Positions 1 through 5,341 of a DNA stretch of 5,341 nt are shown one piece after another (positions within the stretch are counted from its first letter, which is position 1; each line of letters begins with the position of its first letter). The translations under genes were made by a program, and so were the position numbers. The notes under the pieces are model-generated. The model was not told the DNA's origin. It made no database searches and worked only from the letters and a program-made list of their open reading frames with translations. Source of the stretch: Holosporaceae bacterium. GTDB taxonomy: Bacteria > Pseudomonadota > Alphaproteobacteria > UBA3830. The DNA lies in assembly GCA_031269645.1 (NCBI GenBank), contig JAISYW010000090.1, forward strand, positions 1-5,341, read 5' to 3'.

Positions 1-20
1 AAAATATAAAAAAACGCGTC

Positions 21-42
21 ATTATCCATTACCATGGTTAAT
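21..42. repeat. Imperfect inverted repeat upstream of the CNNM gene
   Basis: Two arms of nine bases (ATTATCCAT at 21-29 and ATGGTTAAT at 34-42) are complementary except for one central T-T mismatch (25/38), around the four-base loop TACC. Read on the minus strand, the dyad is followed after six bases by a T-rich stretch (about 14-1), so it could act as a weak minus-direction terminator. No minus-strand gene is seen that would need one. Read on the plus strand it has no T-tract. It also covers the place where a -35 box would lie for the TATAAT at 49-54, so an operator role is the alternative. The pairing is seen directly; either function is inference. Confidence 0.35.
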
Positions 43-48
43 ATTCAA

Positions 49-54
49 TATAAT
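49..54 (+). promoter_or_regulatory. Candidate -10 box for the CNNM gene
   Basis: A perfect TATAAT lies 144 bases before the start codon at 199. No good -35 hexamer is found 16-18 bases upstream (the sequence there is CCATTA or similar), so the match may be chance in AT-rich DNA. If real, transcription would begin near 61 and leave a leader of about 138 bases. A weaker alternative is TATAAC at 170-175, closer to the gene, also without a good -35. I recognise no riboswitch in the leader; only short hairpins are visible, such as GTAT/ATAC at 80-92 and the palindrome TTTTCGAAAA at 110-119. Confidence 0.3.
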
Positions 55-198
55 ATACGTCTATAAAGGTAAATAAATAGTATACGGCATACAAATTTGG
101 GTAGTAATATTTTCGAAAAAAAGTCTGATATCTGTAAAAATAAATCTCTTTTCAATGTTGTAGCCTCTTTATAACAAGAAACGGTTAGTATAGATTTT

Positions 199-1473
199 AT
201 GACATATTTGGTATTTATTCTAGGAATAGTTTGCGCGATAGCAGTCGCTGGTTTTATATCCGGATCGGAGACCGCGGTAACAGGAGCTTCCAAAACATAT
301 CTATACCACTTAGCTAAAAGAGGCGACGCAAGAGCCAAAAAAGTTATTTTATTACAAGAAAATATGTCGTCCTCGATTGGAACTATTTTGATTTTAAATC
401 AATTGGTTTTATATCTAATTCCTGTAGGAAGCACTTTGTTCGCAGTGAAGTATCTTACGGGAACTTGGGCGGCAATTTTGCAAACGATGCTTGCGATTTT
501 ACTTGCCATTTATGCCGAAATTCTTCCGAAAATGTTAGCTATAAGATTTACAATACCTTTCGCTTTATTCGTGGTGCCTTTAATTATTGGAGCCATAAAG
601 TTTTTTAAACCGGTCGTTTCAATTTTAGAAATATGCGCGAAATATTCAATTAAACTGGCGAGGATAGAAATTGATAAGGAAAAGACTGACGATCAATCGG
701 ATGAAGAACTTCGGGGAGCTATTGAAATGCATAGTTCCGAAGGAGACGAAGAGGCTAGAAAAAAAAGTATGCTAAAAAGTATCTTAGATCTAGAGGAAGT
801 TGTCGTTAGTCATATCATGGTACATCGCAAAAACTTACACACCATAGACGCGTCTCTGCCAATGGAAAAAATTGCCGAAGAATTAAGTAATTGCCGCTTT
901 TCTCGAATCCCAATGTGGAAAGATAATCCAGAAAATATTATTGGTATTTTAAAAACGAAGACGTTTTTTCAAGTGCTGCAACTACAAAATGGTAAATTCG
1001 AAAAAATCGAGATAAGTAATTTGATTTCGACGCCTTGGTTTATTCCGGAAACTACGCGTCTACTTGATCAATTGCAGAATTTCCGGGAAAAAAGGGAGCA
1101 TTTCGCTTTGGTTGTCGACGAATATGGAGATCTTCAAGGGTGTATTACGTTGGAGGATATTCTCGAAGAAATTGTCGGAGATATCGCTGACGAATATGAA
1201 ACAACATTGACAAATGGGATTCGTCTCCAATCTGACGGATCTGTTATAGTGGACGGATCTGCGCCTGTTCGAGATCTAAATCGTCAGTTCGATTGGAATA
1301 TTCCAGAAGAAGACGCTGCGACTATTGCCGGATATCTTATGCACGAAGTTAGAAAAATTCCGGATATCGGTCAAACTTATGTTTTATCTGATTTGAAAAT
1401 TGAAATCTTAAGAAGGCAACGCAATCAAATTGGCCTGGTGAGAATAACTCCGTCATCTAAAACTTCCCAATAA
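199..1473 (+). CDS. HlyC/CorC (CNNM) family membrane protein, putative Mg2+/divalent cation transporter
   Basis: This is a complete 424-residue member of the CNNM/CorC family, inner-membrane proteins linked to Mg2+ (and Co2+) efflux, often labelled hemolysin C. The DUF21 transmembrane domain spans about residues 1-155: SGSETA at 21-26, hydrophobic segments near 2-20, 60-84, 89-113 and 118-136, and EILPK at 107-111. A charged linker (about 157-195) contains EELRGAIE. The CBS pair covers about 200-335, with IMVHRKN at 206-212, SRIPMW at 235-240, FALVVDEYG at 302-310 and TLEDILEEIVGDI at 317-329; this pair binds adenine nucleotides in the family. A CorC_HlyC C-terminal domain follows (about 340-418), with the DGS...RDLN pattern. 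ATG 199 is the first ATG after an in-frame TAA at 172-174 and places the first membrane helix at the N-terminus as expected. No clear Shine-Dalgarno is seen before it. Oddity: the usual GNNLVN motif reads LNQLVL (66-71). Family assignment is firm. Substrate and direction of transport are inferred, and the hemolysin label should not be trusted. Confidence 0.93.
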   Translation: MTYLVFILGIVCAIAVAGFISGSETAVTGASKTYLYHLAKRGDARAKKVILLQENMSSSIGTILILNQLVLYLIPVGSTLFAVKYLTGTWAAILQTMLAILLAIYAEILPKMLAIRFTIPFALFVVPLIIGAIKFFKPVVSILEICAKYSIKLARIEIDKEKTDDQSDEELRGAIEMHSSEGDEEARKKSMLKSILDLEEVVVSHIMVHRKNLHTIDASLPMEKIAEELSNCRFSRIPMWKDNPENIIGILKTKTFFQVLQLQNGKFEKIEISNLISTPWFIPETTRLLDQLQNFREKREHFALVVDEYGDLQGCITLEDILEEIVGDIADEYETTLTNGIRLQSDGSVIVDGSAPVRDLNRQFDWNIPEEDAATIAGYLMHEVRKIPDIGQTYVLSDLKIEILRRQRNQIGLVRITPSSKTSQ

Positions 1474-1476
1474 AAT

Positions 1477-1500
1477 AACTGTTTACTTCGTAATGTTTTT
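1477..1500 (+). terminator. Weak candidate terminator just after the CNNM gene
   Basis: The stem TTAC/GTAA (1483-1486 and 1490-1493, loop TTC) can be extended by AAC/GTT (1477-1479 and 1495-1497) across a small internal loop. It runs into a five-base T-tract at 1496-1500. It begins four bases after the stop codon, a fitting place. The stem is short and AT-rich, so stability is doubtful. Confidence 0.25.
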
Positions 1501-1501
1501 C

Positions 1502-1538
1502 TGTGATTCGCGACATAATTACAATCCTGTGTTTTTTT
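1502..1538 (+). terminator. Second weak candidate terminator after the CNNM gene
   Basis: TGTGATT (1502-1508) pairs with AATTACA (1517-1523) over seven bases, including one G-U pair, around an eight-base loop. A run of seven T (1532-1538) follows after eight bases. The long gap between stem and T-run and the AT-rich stem argue against a classic intrinsic terminator, but the T-run is the strongest plus-strand one in the gap. Confidence 0.25.
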
Positions 1539-1646
1539 GTTTGTTAATGAATGAGCGCTAGTTTTGCGTTATACTTGCAAAGTATGCATTCTTTCGTCAT
1601 CATAAATATCAAGTTTAGAAAGTTTAAACAAGGAAATACATCGGAT

Positions 1647-4600
1647 TTAACTATTTTTAACGCCGCGAGTGATTTTTACTCCGAATTTTTTGTCGATGCT
1701 TTGTTTTTTACTAATCGATTTGCGGACGTTGGCATTTGAAACGACTTCAGTTTTACCGTCAAAGGCGCTATGGGAGAATGGATCGGATATGTTGCCTTCC
1801 AAATACTCAATTTCGTCGTTTCTTCTTTCGGTGGAGGCGGATATTATGGCTAACGTTTGGCCAAAAATTTCTTTTAACATTTCATTACGTACTAATTTTA
1901 GCGGTTTAACCGAAAGTACCGGCATTCCTAAAGATCCGCTAATATAGTAATCGGCCACAAATGATTCATCGTTATCTTTGCTATTTAGAGGAGACGAAGG
2001 CACAGAGATTCCAGATATATTGAAGTTGTCGCTTATTCTATCGTAGGAGCCGCTGTATGAAATACCTGCCGCCGGACTAACTGCTCTACCGATAAGCGTT
2101 ATTTGGTCTTCTGCTACAACAAACTTGCCGTCGCTAAGATTAAACCCTATTACCAACCCTTCTAAGTTTGGAATTAGATTCGTAGATGATAGGGAAATTA
2201 ATTTAGTCAGATGGATATTGTTTTTTACGATAAAATCCTTCATTTCAAACGCGCCAGAAAATGATTGTCCTTGGTCTTTGGAGACTTTTATTACAAAATT
2301 AATATTGCCACCTAAAATTGTATCTGTAATTCTCATATATTTTAATAATTCGCCGGCATTTGTGGACGATATAGAGATAATGCTCTCGTTTGTTTTTTCT
2401 ATATCCTTTGCCGTTAAAGCCAAAGTGGTATCTTTTCCAACTACTCCATAACAAGCACCGTCTATTATTTTCCCTCCTTTGATGCTTAAGCTACCTTTCA
2501 CATTTTTTATTTTAAATATATCAAATACGATCATTTCTTGCAGATTTAGGTAGGTTGATATGACGGTATTATTTTCAAACTGCGTGAGCATGGAGAGTGT
2601 GTTACTGACATTTAAACTATCGCCAACGGCAGAAAACAGTATTCGATGGTCGTTGTCCCTTATAAAATTGATTTTGGCGGAGCAACCGTTTACCACAAAT
2701 TTGTCCAAAATACATTTAGTGATTTTTTTATTATTATCAAATGTCATACGTCCGCGAATTTGAGAATTTTTAGCATTCAATTGCATTTTTGAGAATTCAA
2801 GACCATCTTCTTTTTTAAGAATGGTGGCGGTAAAGACGCCGTCTTCTTTCTTTTCTTTCAAAGCTCCAATCATTGGAAGCGTGAACGTGGAGTTTTTTAA
2901 ATTTAGAGAAATATCGTGTTTCTGCTTATTTCCATACCATGCAGTGTTAATTTTTAAGCGAAAATCTCCGTCGCATATGGCACGAAAGCTAGGAATTAAC
3001 GCATTAAGAAAATCAGAACTGGAGTCGCAACAAATAGTTCCAACTCCAGAGTTATTTTTGAAATCTTCTTCAATTCTCAAACTAACACTGTTTTTCCCTG
3101 TATTAACATCGCCAGTTACAAATAAGCCTTTATCATTCCAAGACAAGCTAAATTCTCCCGTATTATCTTTTGTTTTAATTGTGCCGGCTCCTTCTATGAT
3201 CCTGAATGGCAATCCACCTTTCTGTAGAAAATCGTCTTGAATACGCACTAATTTCATATCGAAATTTGCAATTCCTCTGATATTTAATTTCTCTATAGGA
3301 AGCAAAGCTAATTTATGCGAAATATTACGAGCATGCGACGAAATATCCTTTAAAGGCATGTCGGCGTTTACTCTTCCTATCCAAGAATTGTCTTTTTTAG
3401 ATATAAAGAAAACTCCGTTATTAACTTTGATATCGCCAAAATTAGCATTGGATAGTTTAACGTCAAATCCATCGTTAGAAATATTTCCAATTGCGTCTAA
3501 ATTTGTAATAACTTGCTCTCCGATTGGGATTTTTGCGTTTTTCATTTTGAATACGCCTTGTCCTACTACAAAGTTTTCACCGGTCGTTCGATTTGCAAAT
3601 ACAACAGGACCTTTCAAATCAACTTTAAACAATTCCAATCGAAATCCAGGTAGAAAATTTTTAAATGTAGGAATCATTGATTTGGAAATATTATCAGGAA
3701 GAATTGCCTCCATTTCTTGAACGTCAATATTTGTTAAACTTAACGTACCGTCGATATTTGCGATATCCAAGAATTTATATTCGCTTAACGGAACTTCTAT
3801 ACCAGTTAATTGCAGACCACAATTCCCGTACGAAATATTTATGAAATCTATTACTGCGCGATTTTCAGAAAAAGATCCACACACGCTTCCATTGTCTATT
3901 CTTTTCCCCAAATTTAATGATAATGAATTCTTTGCTGGCAATCTGATAGCTCCAGATCCTCCGCTCAGATTAAATCTTCCACCGAGGAACTTTTTATCAT
4001 CAAAATTAAGCTTAATGTTGCCCGATACTGGTAAACAATATCCATCAAGCATAGTATGTATTCTTGCATCTAAAGGAACGCTTCTTTTGATTAGTATCTT
4101 ATTGAGAGCAAACGGATTGAGAGATTCTATTTTTATGTCACATATTGATTTTTTTCCTTCGAGGGCAGTTCTTTTTAAACTAAGATTGGTCGTATATTTT
4201 TCTGTTGGTAATGTTATTGAACAATCCATTGACGATGGGAGCGGTTCATTTACATTATATTCGCAATAGGCGTTATTTAAATTCCAATCTATACCATTTT
4301 CACAAATAGAAATGTTAGCGTTAATCAACTTAATTAAGGTATTTTTATCAACTATATTTTTTAAGTCAGATAATGTGTATATCGGTTCAAACAAGGATTT
4401 ATTGGATCCGCCTTTTTCAAAATTTGGATTAAAAGATATATTTTGGAAATCGTCTTCCGCATTTATATTAATTTTAGGATTTATGAGAGAAATGGATTTT
4501 GTTATTAATCTCTGTTGCTTTAAAGACTCTATATAGTTCGGAAGAATCGAAATTTTAGGTATCAGTAAATCGTTCAATCTTGCTTTTTTCATTACAATTT

Positions 4601-5003
4601 CGACCGATTTCGTATCCGGATTCCATTGCAACATTGCCGATTTCATGGATAATTCAACGTCCGGCAGTAGTTTCTCAAATTTACTAATGATTAATGACGA
4701 CAGAACTACGTTTTCGATCGATCCAAATTGCAACAATATTGCACCACAAAGCAAAGCAATTAGCGTTCCAGATAATAAGCCGGTAATTATAAGAGACGAG
4801 ATCTTCATAATTTTCAAAGCGCAATTCGATAACGGTTTTATTATCAAAACTGAAAATGATTCTTTTACGTAATTTCGTAAAGCAAAATCAAAATCTGCAG
4901 ACTGATTTTCCGCCGACTGATCTTCAGATACAAAATTTTTCGATGAAGCGTCGGTATTGCTCTTACCGCCAATTAACTTAACTGCGTTACTCCAAAAACT
5001 CAT
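1647..5003 (-). CDS. AsmA-like/YhdP (DUF3971) family membrane-anchored envelope protein
   Basis: This is a complete 1118-residue protein. The N-terminal ~66 residues are polar to amphipathic with lysines before a single membrane segment (about 67-92, ending GAILLQF), which predicts a cytoplasmic N-terminus and a very large periplasmic part. Residues ~100-180 resemble the family N-terminal region (LQWNPDTKSVEI at 125-136, then a strand ending NPKININ). A DUF3971-like stretch lies near 430-465 (LPDNISKSMIPTF). The AsmA-like C-terminal domain lies at about 875-1048: NAGELLKYMRITD...GGN, DFIVKN...LTKLISLSS, and GYxxSGSYDR-like beta strands, then ISGSLGMPVLSVKPL at 1021-1035. Repeated short beta strands fit the long lipid-carrying groove proposed for YhdP/TamB relatives, which move phospholipids between inner and outer membrane. 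A polar tail of about 70 residues after 1048 lies outside the family domain. ATG 5003 is the first ATG after an in-frame TAA at 5025-5027; there is no clear Shine-Dalgarno. It lies 72 bases downstream of ligA and is probably read with it. Family is judged from pattern, and lipid transport is inferred from relatives. Confidence 0.85.
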   Translation of the reverse strand: MSFWSNAVKLIGGKSNTDASSKNFVSEDQSAENQSADFDFALRNYVKESFSVLIIKPLSNCALKIMKISSLIITGLLSGTLIALLCGAILLQFGSIENVVLSSLIISKFEKLLPDVELSMKSAMLQWNPDTKSVEIVMKKARLNDLLIPKISILPNYIESLKQQRLITKSISLINPKININAEDDFQNISFNPNFEKGGSNKSLFEPIYTLSDLKNIVDKNTLIKLINANISICENGIDWNLNNAYCEYNVNEPLPSSMDCSITLPTEKYTTNLSLKRTALEGKKSICDIKIESLNPFALNKILIKRSVPLDARIHTMLDGYCLPVSGNIKLNFDDKKFLGGRFNLSGGSGAIRLPAKNSLSLNLGKRIDNGSVCGSFSENRAVIDFINISYGNCGLQLTGIEVPLSEYKFLDIANIDGTLSLTNIDVQEMEAILPDNISKSMIPTFKNFLPGFRLELFKVDLKGPVVFANRTTGENFVVGQGVFKMKNAKIPIGEQVITNLDAIGNISNDGFDVKLSNANFGDIKVNNGVFFISKKDNSWIGRVNADMPLKDISSHARNISHKLALLPIEKLNIRGIANFDMKLVRIQDDFLQKGGLPFRIIEGAGTIKTKDNTGEFSLSWNDKGLFVTGDVNTGKNSVSLRIEEDFKNNSGVGTICCDSSSDFLNALIPSFRAICDGDFRLKINTAWYGNKQKHDISLNLKNSTFTLPMIGALKEKKEDGVFTATILKKEDGLEFSKMQLNAKNSQIRGRMTFDNNKKITKCILDKFVVNGCSAKINFIRDNDHRILFSAVGDSLNVSNTLSMLTQFENNTVISTYLNLQEMIVFDIFKIKNVKGSLSIKGGKIIDGACYGVVGKDTTLALTAKDIEKTNESIISISSTNAGELLKYMRITDTILGGNINFVIKVSKDQGQSFSGAFEMKDFIVKNNIHLTKLISLSSTNLIPNLEGLVIGFNLSDGKFVVAEDQITLIGRAVSPAAGISYSGSYDRISDNFNISGISVPSSPLNSKDNDESFVADYYISGSLGMPVLSVKPLKLVRNEMLKEIFGQTLAIISASTERRNDEIEYLEGNISDPFSHSAFDGKTEVVSNANVRKSISKKQSIDKKFGVKITRGVKNS

Positions 5004-5075
5004 AATACAAAAACCACTGCTTTGTTAGATTCTGCTACAAAAGTTTTTTATAAAAGGTTAATGTCGCGATTTTTT
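5004..5075 (-). other. Spacer between ligA and the AsmA-like gene
   Basis: This 72-base spacer follows the ligA stop. In the minus-strand direction it holds an A-run, TCGCGACAT, the palindrome TTTTATAAAA and a T-rich stretch just before the start codon. No hairpin with a T-tract is seen, and no -35/-10 pair with sensible spacing (TATAAA occurs, but only an A-run lies where its -35 should be). This favours co-transcription of the two genes, though a weak internal promoter cannot be excluded. Confidence 0.5.
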
Positions 5076-5341
5076 TTATATTTTCCCAAGAATTTTTAGG
5101 AAATCATCTTCCGAAATAATCTTTATGCTCAATTTTTGCGCTTGCCTCAACTTCTGTCCTGGATTTTCTCCGGCAACAATAAAAGATACTTTTGGAGAAA
5201 TTGACGAGGATACGCGCCCCCCTAATTTTTCCGTCAATTCTTTTGCTTTTTCCCGAGAAAAATTTTTAAAACTTCCTGTAAATACTATAACTTGATTGGC
5301 AAGCGCATTGTTTTCCGGTTGCTCCATATCGAACACTTTTA
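5076..5341 (-). CDS. ligA: NAD-dependent DNA ligase LigA, C-terminal BRCT domain (5' end outside the window)
   Basis: Only the last ~88 codons are present. The frame is still open at the right edge, and the GTG at 5336-5334 is almost certainly an internal valine, not a start. The visible part is a full BRCT domain as found at the end of LigA: NQVIVFTGSF, REKAKELTEKLGGRVSSS, then SFIVAGENPGQKLRQAQKL and IISEDDFLKIL, ending in GKI and TAA. The GENPGxK...A motif separates LigA from other BRCT proteins. LigA seals nicks in replication and repair, using NAD+. The complete enzyme is usually near 670 residues, so adenylation, OB, zinc-finger and HhH domains should lie to the right. In this domain the usual LG(V/I) before the last strand reads LSI, a minor change. 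It is the upstream neighbour of the AsmA-like gene in the same direction. Confidence 0.93.
   Translation of the reverse strand, partial: KVFDMEQPENNALANQVIVFTGSFKNFSREKAKELTEKLGGRVSSSISPKVSFIVAGENPGQKLRQAQKLSIKIISEDDFLKILGKI

Larger units (their letters stand above)
1474..1646. other. Convergent intergenic gap, no gene seen
   Basis: This gap of 173 bases separates the stop codons of two converging genes. It holds weak hairpins and T-tracts on the plus strand (see the terminator entries) and a perfect six-base hairpin, ATACTT-GCA-AAGTAT at 1571-1585. That stem can be lengthened by TGC/GCA (1565-1567 and 1586-1588) across a three-base bulge. It is followed only by TTCTTTCG and so is a poor terminator in either direction. 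A small plus-strand reading frame starting at 1551 runs into the antisense of the neighbouring gene and has no coding signs. Confidence 0.6.

Noticed and set aside
1..198. A riboswitch (for example a Mg2+-sensing leader) before the CNNM gene
   Set aside because: The leader is short and AT-rich with only tiny hairpins. I see none of the conserved elements of known Mg2+ riboswitches.
45..338. 97-codon minus-strand reading frame overlapping the start of the CNNM gene
   Set aside because: More than half of it is antisense to the well-supported CNNM N-terminus, and the rest is low-complexity sequence rich in Ile, Leu, Tyr and Arg from AT-rich DNA. It resembles no family I know.
1571..1585. Hairpin ATACTT-GCA-AAGTAT as the shared terminator of the converging genes
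   Set aside because: The stem is short and AT-rich and has no T-run after it on either strand.
1551..1739. 62-codon plus-strand reading frame in the convergent gap
   Set aside because: Its second half is antisense to the end of the AsmA-like gene, there is no ribosome binding site, and its composition looks like random AT-rich translation.
1669..4872. Series of plus-strand reading frames of 67-142 codons opposite the AsmA-like gene
   Set aside because: All lie antisense to a continuous 1118-codon gene with recognisable family motifs. They are scattered, carry no domain signs and are expected by-products of its codon use.
5076..5336. A stand-alone 86-residue BRCT protein starting at the GTG at 5336
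   Set aside because: The frame remains open to the window edge, and the sequence matches the LigA-type BRCT end, so this is the tail of a longer gene.

Overview
The window is AT-rich (G+C roughly one third by eye, lowest in the large minus-strand gene) and looks like a piece of an alphaproteobacterial chromosome. The best evidence is the plus-strand CNNM/CorC-type protein. Its CBS pair carries the wording typical of alphaproteobacterial members: an IMVHRKN motif, PWFIPETT, then HFALVVDEYG and TLEDILEEIVGDI. Low G+C plus weak ribosome binding sites suggest a host-associated or reduced-genome lineage of the Rickettsiales/Holosporales kind. That last step is inference, not proof.

Layout: 1-198 is a leader region with no supported gene; it holds a TATAAT box and an imperfect dyad. 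199-1473 (+) is a complete HlyC/CorC (CNNM) family membrane protein, a putative Mg2+/divalent cation transporter. 1474-1646 is a convergent intergenic gap with weak terminator-like structures. 1647-5003 (-) is a complete 1118-residue membrane-anchored protein of the AsmA-like/YhdP (DUF3971) family, probably involved in envelope lipid transport. 5076-5341 (-) is the C-terminal BRCT domain of NAD-dependent DNA ligase LigA, whose body lies beyond the right edge.

ligA and the AsmA-like gene run in the same direction with 72 bases between them. I see no convincing promoter or terminator in that gap, so they may be co-transcribed, with ligA first. The CNNM gene converges on them. The three genes have no obvious common pathway: one is an ion transporter of the inner membrane, one an envelope biogenesis protein, one a DNA replication/repair enzyme. 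I found no mobile element, CRISPR array, RNA gene or toxin-antitoxin pair, and no evidence for a new biological system. The oddities worth checking are a divergent DUF21 motif in the CNNM protein, a cysteine-rich periplasmic region and a non-family tail in the AsmA-like protein, and a possible operator at the CNNM promoter.
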